A stretch of 64,000 nucleotides of DNA from Vandiemenella viatica (taxonomy: Eukaryota > Arthropoda > Insecta > Orthoptera > Morabidae). Of the stretch, positions 23,199-33,358 are shown piece by piece (the stretch's first letter is position 1; every line of letters begins with the position of its first letter). The stretch spans positions 68,941,832 to 69,005,831 of the forward strand of contig JARYHS010013631.1 of the NCBI GenBank assembly GCA_031002005.1. Direction: 5' to 3'. The notes under the pieces are model-generated. The model ran no database searches, had not been told where the DNA came from, and saw only the letters and a list, made by a program, of their open reading frames with translations. The translations under genes were made by a program, and so were the position numbers.

Positions 23199-23450
23199 AC
23201 AACAAATCTTCTCACGTTTGCAGCCGGATTTTATTAAAAAGCGACAAGCTTTCGGCAACTATCTCAACAGCCATCATCAGGTCAATTATGTAGCGAATAC
23301 CAGGTATTCATAACGGCAAGATAGCGGTACTTAATTGACCTGATGGCTGCTGAGCTAGTTGCCGAAAGCTTGTCGCTTTATAATGAAATCCGGCTGCAAA
23401 CCCGAGAAGATTTGTTGTCATTTATTCGCCGGGAAAGCCTACACTCACAT
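23199..23450. mobile_element. Penelope-type inverted fragment with hammerhead-like cores
   Basis: A 252-bp insertion flanked by an exact 13-bp duplication AGTAAACCAGTTG (23186-23198 and 23451-23463). It is made of two inverted copies of a ~95-bp segment (ACAACAAATCTTCTC, GCAGCCGGATTT, GCGACAAGCTTTCGG, CATCAGGTCAATTA). On the minus strand the left copy has CTGATGA (23280-23274) and GAAA (23253-23250), spaced by a short GGC/GCC helix. The right copy on the plus strand has the same layout, with CTGATGG at 23340. Penelope-like elements are known to carry such minimal hammerhead ribozymes in their terminal repeats and often leave inverted fragments. The link rests on the motif and my recall of the family. 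No GIY-YIG or reverse transcriptase is present. Confidence 0.72.
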
Positions 23451-23463
23451 AGTAAACCAGTTG

Positions 23464-24406
23464 TTTCCCGTGGTCCAAATTAGGCCAAAATCTAAAGAAG
23501 AAGAAGAGAAATCATTTTTTTAAGATATTAGGACGATATAATACGAACTAAATTTTCACTGCTACAAATTTTAACACTTTTATATTTAGTTTTGTTCCCC
23601 CCACTGAAATCAGATATGTAACATGGTCATTTTGATCCAATTACACCACTAAGGTCAAGTACAGTAGCTGCGCATTGTAGTGTGTCAAGAGAAGTGCTAA
23701 CTAGCTTCTGCGATAGTAGAATTAATTTCTAACAAATCACTTTCCGAACTCTTCGGCTGATAGTGCTGTGATCGACACTATAACAGAGGAAGTTCACAGC
23801 ATTTTTCTTTAGCACGTGGCAGTCAGCCTCGGCGGATATCAACCATCTGTTAACGGAGTTCCTAGTTGCCCGCAAGCAGCCCCACTGAGGCTTAAGTCTG
23901 GCACTGTAATCCTATCTCGTGCACGGAACATGGAGCTTAAGGTGGAACGCGAAGGGAAGGGAGCCTTCCAAGTTCACGGTCACGGAGGAATAACTTCGCT
24001 ACAGTAGTAGAACAGATCAGCAAAATCAGATACGTCCACCTACTGCAACGTTTACCCTCGTAACTGGGCAACAATTACAGTGTGTTACGGATGACGGTCG
24101 CGAATCACTCACAACAGGACGCGTGATTCAGTCATAGGGCTATTTTTATTACATTTCTTTCCTATTCCCTGAGTAGCTATAAAATCTCAACCGTGCTGAC
24201 GAAAATAGAGCTCTGTACCTCCGCAGTATGGCCGGTGACATACTCACTGGTACAGAAAAAATAAATGTGTTATAGAATTATTTGATTCAGAAGTAAGGTG
24301 TCAGAATTTGATACCTCTATTACTACCGAATGAAGAATTATTGGTAGTGAGCTCACAGTCCTACTTGCAAAAAAAGTTCCCGGAAACTAGGTTATCAGAA
24401 TAATGA
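23464..24406. other. Unassigned sequence
   Basis: No supported gene. A 63-codon frame at 23816-24007 lacks recognisable features. Confidence 0.35.
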
Positions 24407-24409
24407 TAT

Positions 24410-24803
24410 GGGAACGTGCATAAACCACGTAGCTCCATTTTGGCCTCCTGTGAACCCCCCCTCCCCTCCCCCCCACGTAGCCCTACGTGGTTTTTGCCTG
24501 TACCCCCTCCCCTCCCCGTAGCACGTAGCTTTTTTCCCTTTTGATTCCAGAAGACATTTTGTGCTGTTTTCTCTTATTGTAAATTACATATGGAGATAAT
24601 AAAATGACGGAAATAAATAATCACATGCTGTTGTGAGTTCGGTTCCTCATTTTAACTGTGAAAAATGTTACGCAAGGAAAGCTACGTGGCCTGACTTGGA
24701 ACCATCCCCCCCAATCCCCCCACGTAGCCCAGCGTAGCCTTCCATCCAACCCCTCCCCCCCTCCCTCCCCCTGGACAGAGCCACGTAGTTTGTGCACGGT
24801 CCC
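24410..24803. mobile_element. MITE family B, copy 1
   Basis: 394-bp element with ends GGGAACGTGCATAAACCACG and (inward from the right) GGGACCGTGCACAAACTACG. A 3-bp duplication TAT lies at 24407-24409 and 24804-24806. Both halves carry CCACGTAGC.C motifs and C runs (AACCCCCCCTCCCC, CCCTCCCCGTAGC). The 3-bp duplication and GGG ends again suggest PIF/Harbinger. Proline/serine-rich plus-strand frames here come from the C runs. Confidence 0.85.
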
Positions 24804-24989
24804 TATGGTAAAAGAACGCATTGCCATATGTAATACTAACCTAAGAACTAGGTCTCAGTGTATCAGAAAGCTTTCTCCTGCGTTCATTCTTTATTTTTTT
24901 CTCTGTCTGCTTTCTTAAACAAAAAAATATATTTATCCTTCATCTCAAATACTGTGGCACTGCATAATATTTAATCAAAATTGCAATGG

Positions 24990-25120
24990 AGTGCCCTCTC
25001 CAGTGACAATTTCCCTTCACACTCATCTTCCCCCTTTTCTGCACCCACCAATATCAGCGCTCTACAAATTTTAACTTTAAATTCTTTCAACGTTTTTGGT
25101 AAATTATTCATCATCGTAGA
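24990..25120 (-). pseudogene. LINE ORF2 C-terminal tail fragment
   Basis: The minus strand encodes MMNNLPKTLKEFKVKICRAL. The better preserved LINE copy at 35.5-36.1 kb has MNNLPKILKEFKIEICR at the corresponding place, and the downstream untranslated DNA (CAGTGACAATTTCC) also agrees. Only the last ~25 codons and the 3' end remain: a typical severe 5' truncation. Confidence 0.75.
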
Positions 25121-25659
25121 AACTGCTGAGGAAACAGCGCATTTTTGGCTGTCGGCTGTTGCTGTACAGATGTAATACAGTGTTTGGGTTGGGAAACACA
25201 TACATGCCGTATAAATTCAGCTCGAATTGATTGATTAAAATGAAGGTAACTGGTTTGATACCAACGTGTATCTGGTAGGTACTTAAATTTGAGTTTTAAT
25301 TAAAAAATAGTACATACGCATGCATATAAACAGAGCATTTATAATGATTTTAAAACTGATTCATTTACAAATAACTCAATATTGCTCAATCACAGCAGCG
25401 GCAACGATACTGAATGATTAGTTTCGTCTTTCTGCTGCAAACGATAGGAACCATAGCAGTATACGACTTCTTAAAGCCACTTGTATTAGGAAAGAAAGGT
25501 TTGTAACAAGGTTAACAGTGAACGGTGAATGTTATTTGCCTTGTTACCGATAAAAAGAGCAAACCACCTATAGATAAGAGACTGGTGAAAGTAAAGATAG
25601 TTTGTAGAAAGCAGACGCATGAGAGTAATTGTTCGACGAGTTTTTTGTGTTTCTTTTTA
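25121..25659. other. Unassigned sequence
   Basis: No supported features between two retroelement remnants. Confidence 0.35.
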
Positions 25660-25765
25660 CGCTTGCGTCATCACACGGTAGACTGGTTCGATGCGCTAGT
25701 TAGCTTCTTCCTGCCATTTGTTAATCTCTGCATCCCCACACATCCGCTTCAGAGCAGGTAGTGAA
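25660..25765 (+). mobile_element. Possible LINE 3' fragment
   Basis: GTAGACTGGTTCGATGCGCT ... TTAATCTCTGCATCCCCACA resembles a 3' segment of insect LINEs with ACTGGTTTGATGC and CATCTCTGCAT blocks that I know by memory. There is no second copy in the window, so confidence is low. Confidence 0.3.
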
Positions 25766-26732
25766 TTATTTGGCTCGTACCTCGTGCAATTAACTAATAT
25801 TGTACCTTGAGATATTAACTACTTATTTCAGTTAAATGAACACTTGAAGGAAAATTGTGATACGGACAAAAGAAAAAAAGCTTTACAATGTGAAACAGAA
25901 CATATTTTTTGAGCCGTTTTACGAACGATTCTAGTATATATTAAAACGTATTTTTAATAATTTCAGAAATACGTGGTGATATTGGTTTCACTTAGCTCTC
26001 AAGAAGCGAAGCGAATGTCAACAGCATCTGAATTCAATTTGTTTGAAGTTATAGATTCCACTGAAGTTTTAAGGAATATTAATTCGAAACACAAAGCAGC
26101 TTCTAAAATGAGATCTGTTTCTTGAATGCCTTACAGACCATCTGCGGTGATTATATAGAATCAGACATTGCAACATAATCTGAGGTTAATAGCCCTATGG
26201 GAACGAGAGAGTGCATTTTCGTTGGAAATAAAAATAAATTAACTAAAGTCACTTTTTGTAAAATACGTATTTTCCGCACACTGGTCTGAAACGCTAATAA
26301 TATATCGGTAAGTGGACAAAAAGTTATGGCGTCACAATATTAAAACGAAAAAAAGAATCCATTTTTGTTTTTATGCGTCTCTCGAATCGTCTGAAGCATT
26401 ACTACATCTATTCCTATCCCAAGCTAATCTCTTCAACCCAATATAAAATTTGACTTACCATCTTATCTATTCATTCTTTAAGACTCTTCACACATTTCTT
26501 CGCTGACAGCTTATTTATGAAACGCGTAAATTTCATACTTTAGATATTGAATTGTTTTTGGGCACCCATTGGTAGCAGCACATTTCAATGCTTCAATTTT
26601 CATTCTTTCTGATTTTCGTTAAACTTCGCTACAAAACAGTTACATCAGAAATAAAATTTTAGAAATTTCACAGTTTTAGGATAGTGCCCAAATTTTTTTC
26701 CAATAAGCTCTTTTTTTATTTCTTTTCTCCTG
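25766..26732. other. Unassigned AT-rich sequence
   Basis: Nothing supported in about 970 bp. Confidence 0.35.
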
Positions 26733-26926
26733 CCCTGAATTCGGGAGGACGTGGGTGCAAATCCAGATTCAGCAATCCAGATTTCAGTTTTCCATTATTT
26801 TCCGAAATCACTCCAGGTGAACGCCGGGATGGTATCGTCAAAAAGCTATGACCTAATTCCTTCTAATTCCTTGTCCCCAGTACGTTTACGTCTATAATGA
26901 CCTCGGCGAAGCATAAAGACATAAGA
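26733..26926 (+). mobile_element. SINE family A
   Basis: GAATTCGGGAGGACGTGGGT starts the copy, with a mutated B box (GTGCAAATCCAG). The body TTTTCCGAAATCACTCCAGG and tail AATGACCTCGGCGAAGCATA are in the expected order. The 5' part of the tRNA-like head is missing. Confidence 0.78.
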
Positions 26927-27539
26927 AAAAAATATTTCTTGCTTCGACCATCAGTTGTAATCTTATTTCCTAAATAGCAATTCTCTATTACTATTTCTGC
27001 TACATCCGATCCCATTTATATATTATGTTTTTCCCATTTTTGAGTGGAAATAAATTAAGAAATATGCGAAAGATAGCTATGTAATATTAAGAAACTATCG
27101 GTATTTGAAGAAAAAAAGGTACAGCATAACAAGAAATGACCAAAGGAAGCATCAGAATTTTGTTTTATAAAACAAATGAATAAGTGGAATGGGTAGCTAC
27201 TCTAAAGTGTCTCTCCCATCATTAGAACAACACTAAGCGTGGTTTCTTGAGAACGGAAGCTGCGAATTAAGGAAAGAGGATAGTGGTATTTAAAATACTT
27301 AAATACGAAAAACTTCGAAATCTAGTCAGATATTCTGTAATCTAAATAAAGTGACAGAAACTCAAGAAAACAAACTTTGCTGGCCCAATGGTTCCGCGAA
27401 AGAATCTTCCAGACAAATTAAACGTAAATTATGGAAACTTTTCTGATAACGTTTCAGGTCATTTGTAACATTACGAAACTATTAGAAAATCAAAAAAACA
27501 CCATGGGTGGTCTTTAGACTCAGTATTAAACTGCATGAC
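26927..27539. other. Unassigned sequence
   Basis: Nothing supported between two family A copies. Confidence 0.35.
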
Positions 27540-27765
27540 CGAACAAGGTGGGTGAGCAGTAACGCTCTGGCCTCTCGTTCGGGAGGACGCGGGTTCGAAT
27601 CCCCCTCCAGCCATCCAGATTCGGGTTTTCCATGGTTTCCCCAAATCACTCCAGGCGATGGTTCCTGCAAAATTCCATGGCTGAATTCCTTTCCGTTCCT
27701 TACTCTCAGTCCTTTCTCGCCTCTAATGATGTCGCCGTCGAGAAGGCATAAAGCCATAAGCACAA
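27540..27765 (+). mobile_element. SINE family A, near-complete
   Basis: Head GGTGGGTGAGCAGTAACGCT, B box GCGGGTTCGAATCCCC, body CATGGTTTCCCCAAATCACT, tail CCTCTAATGATGTCGCCGTC and GGCATAAAGCCATAAG. A short deletion removes part of the GCCGGGATGG block. It is a good reference copy for the plus orientation. Confidence 0.85.
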
Positions 27766-28544
27766 TAACAATAGCAATAATTACACTCATGACTGAGCAT
27801 CAACAGGTCACAGATTCGAAACCCGTTTTTAAAGAGAAATTTACATATTATTAACAACCTTCTCTACGTCGGACAAAGCTTGCTTTGTGTGTGTCGTGCT
27901 CCATTGTGAATGTTGAACGTTAAGCTGTCGACCCGCATTAATCGGTGGTATTATCATTCCAGTTTGAATCGTCACGAGCGCAATACGCTGTAAATGGAAA
28001 GCATGATTTTCGCTAGTAAATAAATGAATTAATAACCGTCTTGTCATAACGTATGCATTTCCAACATGATAACAATTGAACGGGAAAGAGCACAAGTAGT
28101 CTCTATATTATCTTCTCGATATTTTGACACAAGAGATCAAAAAACCATTACGTTCAGCTCACAGAGAAGCATGGTTGGTAAAAGCAAAAGCGATCAGCCA
28201 CAGCAGTTCGAACATGAAAGCAGAAGCTAAATGCACATAACAAATTTTTCGTTGGTGATGATTTCTGGATGGAAGATAAAACCTTCAAAAATAAACACAC
28301 CACAAATAACAACTGCACTGGCTTTATTTCATTTAAAATATTATTATAAAAAGAAATTGAAGGAAAATAGCTTATTATAACTATCACCTTGAAGAATTAT
28401 AGCGTATAAATAAAGGAAACAGAGTTTAAAATGCTTCTTCAGTCACATCTGGAGTAACGTTGTACGATATAGAATCCGTTTTACAAGCAATTAATTGATA
28501 GCTTGTTACTTGACGTTTTGCCATAGACTCGGTACCGGATTAAC
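27766..28544. other. Unassigned sequence
   Basis: No gene or repeat boundary is supported. Confidence 0.35.
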
Positions 28545-28638
28545 GACGTAGCAGGAGGTAGCAAATGCTACGGGCCTCGCGCCTTCTAGGGGGCTTCTTC
28601 TTCACATTTGCTACGGGCCTCGCGCTGTCTTAATCCGG
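28545..28638. mobile_element. Small MITE-like repeat with inner duplication
   Basis: Inverted ends CCGGATTAA (28545-28553) and TTAATCCGG (28630-28638). Inside, the 17-mer TGCTACGGGCCTCGCGC occurs twice in direct orientation, at 28566-28582 and 28609-28625. GC-rich compared with its surroundings. Target duplications were not resolved. Confidence 0.6.
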
Positions 28639-28899
28639 CCCTGCACAGACTTTTTCCACAGAGTACCGGGAGTGTGACGAAGTAACTTCACTTCAGTTTA
28701 TTGACCTAACATGTGCTTTCATTTACGACTACAGCGTAAAATTTTGCATAGCAATGTATCTGTGTCGCAGAGATAGGAAAGATAAGATCAGTGACATAAA
28801 GTTCCGTATTAGTATGCAGAATCTGATCTTTCGCCGCTGGAGATTGTCATTAATACAAAAGAAATTAGTTTTGATGCAATGTGTCCTATGCCACTTAAA

Positions 28900-29195
28900 A
28901 TTTTGTAAACTGCCGAGTATAGATGTATTATTTACATCTATACTCTGTAGACCACCGGAGTAAAGCGTCGACCTGGTTTTTAAGAAATATCTACATACTG
29001 TATGGTCAAGGTAGTCCTGCTCAGGTAATGTGGTAGACTTTACAATCAAAATCTAACGCCAAAAGGTGGATGATGGTCTACAAACACAACCAAGCACAGA
29101 AAGCCAATGGCAATAGACGGAGAAGCTTTAGGCCATTAATGGAGAAATTGTATTAAAACCTATAATTGCAAGTATCTATACACAGAATGGACGGT
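28900..29195 (+). repeat. Unclassified interspersed repeat F, copy 1
   Basis: It shares a long series of motifs with 31335-31575: an internal hairpin GAGTATAGATGTA ... TACATCTATACTC, then CCGGAGTAAAG.GTCGAC, AATCAAAATCTAACGCCAA, CCAATGGCAATAG, CCATTAATGGAGAAATTGT and AAGTATCTATACACAG. No coding potential. A 3' tail of an unidentified retroelement is possible. Confidence 0.7.
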
Positions 29196-29305
29196 TTGTA
29201 ATCAAATCTGTTTCCCATGTCAGAATTGATTGTCGCCTCTATTATCTGGGGTATAAAATGTCATTTTCAATTAATAATTGGTTTCCAACATAAAATTATA
29301 AACAA

Positions 29306-29675
29306 CTAGCTGATACCCGCGACTTCCTACGCGTTGATTAAGAATTTCTTTGCCAGAATTGAATATAGAAAGTTGTTGATAACGGAGGATTGGTCTCAAA
29401 CAACACCGAGTCGGCATAATATGACAGGAAAGCTATCACTATATCATTCTACCGTCGAACCTGTCTCTTGAAAAGAATCAATTTCCTACATATTTCTGTC
29501 ACCATTCGATAAGTTCTCAAAATTTCGTGACAACAACTGTTAATCATAACGGAAAAAATGTTCTGTGCCCTTCCTACAGATTTTCTTGTCGAATTTCATC
29601 AGTATCGATATAGCCATTTAGTCGTCAAAACGTAACAAAAAGACAAAGACTTACTTCCGCATTTATAATATTATT
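29306..29675 (+). mobile_element. RTE-type LINE 3' end
   Basis: It begins ACTAGCTGATACCCGCGACT and ends ACTTACTTCCGCATTTATAA TATTATTA. These two blocks are the hallmark borders of a widespread insect RTE-type 3' region. Between them lie ATCAGTATCGATATAGCCAT and a GTAACAAAAAGACAAAGACT block, in the expected order. No reverse-transcriptase codons are included. The family name is from recall. Confidence 0.65.
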
Positions 29676-29884
29676 ACTGCAGATCACACACACACACACT
29701 GCGAACAACCCCTGAGGGATCATTATAACGTAAAAAAGTGTACACCTACAGCATTTCAAGACTACCTACGATTTGCCTCGCAATGAACTCCTAAATTTGT
29801 GATATATGAAGTTTAACATTAAATCCGAATAACGGACGGTCCAGGCGTGACTCTTACGATCAAAAACAATTTTTAAAAATCTTT

Positions 29885-29965
29885 GCCTGCACGGAGATTT
29901 GAAACGGAGACCACGATCCAAACAGCAGTAAGCACTGAGCTACCACACCACTATATCGAAAGACA
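29885..29965 (-). mobile_element. tRNA-like SINE head
   Basis: On the plus strand GCCTGCACGGAGATTTGAAA and GTAAGCACTGAGCTACCACACC are the complements of a decayed B box and an A box (GTGGTAGCTCAGTGCTTAC). Position and decay suit a SINE rather than a tRNA gene. Confidence 0.5.
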
Positions 29966-30084
29966 GTACAGAGACCTACACATCCTACGCGTCTGTCTAT
30001 CACCGTTCAGTAATGTTTTCGAAATTATAAGACAACATGTATTATTTATACAGAAAATTTTTCAACCAAATGTAGACAGTACTT

Positions 30085-30205
30085 TTCTCCTTGTTTCAGA
30101 GGATAAGTGTACAAACTTTCATCGAAATCGGATGAAAATTGTGGATTTGTATGAAGAACAAACAAACCAACATACATACATTCATCTTTATGTATATATA
30201 GATGG
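30085..30205 (+). repeat. Third copy of the ~75-bp tail module
   Basis: GTGTACAAACTTTCATCGAA ATCGG and TGTGGATTTGTATGAAGAAC match the two copies at 16.36-16.57 kb. A short ACATACATACATTCAT simple repeat follows. Confidence 0.55.
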
Positions 30206-30258
30206 ACAAAATACGTGTAAACGCTATGAAGAAGTGGTATGGTGAGGACATTACTCAC

Positions 30259-30319
30259 CGAGTTTCTTGGGTCCCGGAGCCGGCGCGGGTGCCGGATCCT
30301 CAGACAATACGTCCGCCAT
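30259..30319 (-). CDS. Candidate first coding exon of a host gene
   Basis: On the minus strand an ATG at 30319-30317 sits in a favourable context (CAGCCATGGCG). It opens 20 codons plus one base, encoding MADVLSEDPAPAPAPGPKKL, before a consensus 5' splice donor CTCG|GTGAGTAA whose GT lies at 30258-30257. The exon would end in phase 1. The peptide is acidic, then Pro/Ala-rich with a Lys pair, typical of a disordered N-terminus. I do not recognise the protein. Upstream DNA is CpG-rich, unlike the surrounding AT-rich repeats. No downstream exon is identified: an intron would continue to lower coordinates, possibly beyond the retroelement remnants. A chance arrangement in an old repeat remains possible. 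Confidence 0.42.
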
Positions 30320-30440
30320 GGCTGGCGAGCAGACACTGCACTGGCGAGGCCGCAACGCCGACCTCAACACAGCGCAACAGGTGGCGGGGGATAGACGGGT
30401 GGGCGAGCCAGTACGTAGACACTCTGTCTGCAACAGGGCC
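30320..30440 (-). promoter_or_regulatory. CpG-rich segment, possible 5' UTR or promoter
   Basis: Many CpG dinucleotides in 120 bp immediately upstream of the candidate ATG, including GGTCGGCGTTGCGGCCTCGCC on the minus strand. No TATA box is evident. It supports, but does not prove, a transcription start for the exon. Confidence 0.35.
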
Positions 30441-31254
30441 AGACACCCCCAATCACAAGCATTCTAAAAATGACCGCACACTTCATTAGAGATATGTTCC
30501 GAAACTTTGCGAACTTTTCGACATAACTTCTTTTGCAATATGCATAAGTTACACACTTCTGTCACCTCGATATTCCTAACCAATAGATTACTTGCCTCCA
30601 AATCTAGTAACTCAACCTGGAAAGGGCACTGCAGTTTGGACAAGCTTCTTTCTTGGGGAGTGAGGCCGGCGCAGCATGAAATGACATACATGCCGTTCTC
30701 AGCACAATATGCCGAAAATGCTCTCAAACTCGAGTTGATGACACCTATCACTTAAAATGAGGAGATTTCTTCAACAATGTGTGAGTGACAAAAACTGCGG
30801 GCAGGTCTAGAAGCTTAGTAACGCGTGGAATACCTGTTCAGGAAAGGGGGCAGCGGCCGTTGGTCAAATGGGGCAGAGGGCTATAGAAGTTGGTCTCGGT
30901 GAGATGTTTGTGAGCGGGAGACGGGATCTGCTGTGACAAAGTTGCTATTGTAATGTCCTCTGGGTCTGATGACGCGCAATGTTTTCTATAGGAGTCACAG
31001 AATAAAGAAAGTTAACAGAGGTTATACTGTCGTTATTCTGTCATTCTCGGATGATGTGAACCGGAACAAATATTGAATGCAGGCAGTCGGCAGACCTGCA
31101 AGAACAGTGGCAAGGAGTATGGTGCTTGCAGTCATTGGTGGGTCGTTGCAAAGGACCCAATCCCAGTCTTACCGTCGCAAGTGATCTCGATAAAGTGGCA
31201 CAACGCTGACAGAAAATCGGAGATATGGCAGGAGGTTATATTAATGGTAAGCCC
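30441..31254. other. Unassigned sequence
   Basis: About 800 bp without a confident call. 30850-31250 includes an AATAAAG motif at 30999 and a run of GC-rich codon-like DNA, which could be part of an LTR element, but I find no matching terminal repeat. Confidence 0.3.
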
Positions 31255-31334
31255 ACCTCGGCGCCGAGGTAGCTAACGCACTGTGACAGGGCTCGACACA
31301 GAGTTATTGGTTCGAACCGTGGTTATGGAAAACA
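31255..31334 (+). mobile_element. tRNA-like SINE head next to repeat F
   Basis: CGAGGTAGCTAACGCACTGT and TTGGTTCGAACCGTGG are A-box- and B-box-like. It directly precedes the second copy of repeat F, which may therefore be the body of a SINE. The palindrome CCTCGGCGCCGAGG lies at its start. Confidence 0.5.
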
Positions 31335-31575
31335 TTTTCATCATTCAGGACTGCAGAGTATAAACGTGTTATTTACTTCTATACTTCGCAACCATCCGAA
31401 GTAAGTCGACATTTTTTTTAACAGAATTTACGACCAAAATCTAACGTCAATCGGTGGGTGATCGCCCAATAACTCAACGAAGCATAGGAATCTAATGGCA
31501 ATGGCTTTAGACCATCAATGGAGAAATGTTATTAAAATCAATAATTGTAAGTATCTGTACACAGTGGCCTGTAGC
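31335..31575 (+). repeat. Unclassified interspersed repeat F, copy 2
   Basis: Aligned by eye with 28900-29195: GCAGAGTATAAACGTGTTAT, CTATACTTCGCAACCATCCG, CGACCAAAATCTAACGTCAA, TAATGGCAATGGC, CCATCAATGGAGAAATG and AAGTATCTGTACACAG occur in the same order and spacing, with many substitutions. Confidence 0.7.
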
Positions 31576-32029
31576 TTAGAGACGCGGCGATGTATATTTG
31601 GTAATGAGCAGGTTGTGAACCAAAGTCCTGAATTAAATTCCAAATTTCTCTGCAGTGTGTTTGGAGGACATAGGACAATGTAGACGGTTGTTTGTCCGTT
31701 TGATGGGGACGTTAAAATTGGCAGCCTACTCTTTGTCCTTCGAAACAGTTCTCCTTAAATGGCTGCTATCGGGTTTCACCTTCCTAAATGTAACTCGATG
31801 CAATACACTACACTTAATAATACTCATCAGATTCATATACACACCATTATGACATACGGAAGACAAGAAATGGAAACCTTACCTCTCTAGCCAGGCCTAG
31901 TGAAAAAGACAAGTGGTATCTTCAGTTTTAGGCAGATACCTACAACTCAGAAAGGAGTCTGAAAAACTGTCATCATGAAAAACAGATAACACTTCACGGA
32001 ATTAATAGAAGAGAATGCGAGGAAATTGA
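31576..32029. other. Unassigned sequence
   Basis: No gene supported. Confidence 0.35.
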
Positions 32030-32260
32030 ACCATATGAAACGTCATACTACAAAAGGATGTTTAAAGTTAAGTGGACAGATAAAACACGTAACGAACATG
32101 TTTTGGTGAGGAATGAAGTTTGAGAAGAGCCTTACAGAAAGCATGTTGGTGGGTCAGTTACGCTTAATTTTGTCATTGGACAGAACAGTAGAAGGAAAGA
32201 AGTGTAGAGGAAAACAAAAATTATAATATGAAGCATTAAAAATGTGGGTTATAATTGGTA
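32030..32260 (+). pseudogene. LINE ORF2 C-terminal relic
   Basis: A frame with YKRMFKVKWTDKTRNEHVL matches the region downstream of the reverse transcriptase in one group of insect LINEs (RRML.I.WTDK..NE.VL). It is followed by a degenerate segment with VIGQNSRRKE. Stops at two places and missing pieces show that it is dead. Catalytic reverse-transcriptase motifs are absent. Confidence 0.6.
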
Positions 32261-33244
32261 TTTTGAGGTGGAAATATTGACACGGGATAAGAAGGGATTC
32301 AGGATTACAGAAACCAATCGAAAGACTGATGATAGAAGAAAAACGGGCTGCAGGTTAGTTTATATCATCTAAAATGAGTATTAAACAACTATACTAAAAA
32401 TTAAGCATCAAGGGAATATATACGTTGCCTGATGTATTCAAATGTGCGCTCTAAAAGACACTTGTTGACGTCTGTCTGTAACAGCTGCTTGCTCGCGTGT
32501 AAAACTGCATACAGCAGTCTCTCAGTCTACTCAGAAAATAATATCCAATTGAAAACGAGGAGGAAGACGTGCTTCATCGTTAAGCTATTCATTTTATTCC
32601 TTCTAACTCTTACAAATCCAATCTTAAGTAAGTGTGTAGCCACAAACAATTCTTTAATCAAGGATTACGAGAAACAGTAAATCCTTTGGCAGGGATGGCC
32701 TGTTGGTTTGACAATGTTAGTTTTCTAGTATTTTTCTTAACAGAAACGCTCTCCTGTAGAATCTTCACATCCTACTTATGGCTGTGCTGTGCGACATTGG
32801 GATTCCGATGTTTCAAAATTTGAGTTGCAGTTGCTCGTGTAATGCATTATAGGCATGAAGTAAATAAAACACCAGACACCTGTTGGTTTTTTTTACATTA
32901 AATTTTGCCTTTGCCCTTAACATTCGAGCTGATTATTTTATTAGATTTCATTTTTTCTTATTTTAATTTCAAAACCATTCCGCGCTATAACATTTCGCTT
33001 GTAATTCTGTGATAATCTGAAATATATATCTCTGAGTTTGCTTTAAGTAGGCTACTTCTGATAGATATGAATAATAGTGGCATTTTTAATAACGACCGGA
33101 TGAGTAAGAATTTATTGCCACTGCATTTTAATATATTACTATATTTTCTAATGTATTGCGCACTACATTCTTTCTATTGTATTCTGATCTATTTTATTGC
33201 ATTTTCCTGCGTTTTGTTTTTATTTTCTGTTGTTTCTTCTAAGG
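32261..33244. other. Unassigned AT-rich sequence
   Basis: No supported features in about 980 bp. Confidence 0.35.
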
Positions 33245-33358
33245 GCTTCACACATCCTCAACATCGATATCATTAGATGAGAGAAAGGACTAGAGACAGG
33301 TAACGGAAACGAATTCGACCATGGCCTTTTGAACGAACCACCCCACCATTCGCTTGGA
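33245..33358 (-). mobile_element. SINE family A, left part of a split copy
   Basis: The plus strand reads CATCGATATCATTAGATGAG ... GAATTCGACCATGGCCTTTT ... CACCATTCGCTTGGA, the complement of the family A 3' half. It stops abruptly at 33358 where LINE sequence begins; the rest resumes at 34365. Confidence 0.8.

Noticed and set aside
24621..24918. Pro/Gly-rich frames on both strands
   Set aside because: They coincide with the C runs of MITE B.
29689..29700. AC dinucleotide repeat as a notable microsatellite
   Set aside because: Only about six units long, common in animal DNA.
30850..31250. LTR retrotransposon end
   Set aside because: There is an AATAAAG motif, but no paired long terminal repeat, primer-binding site or protein motif was found.
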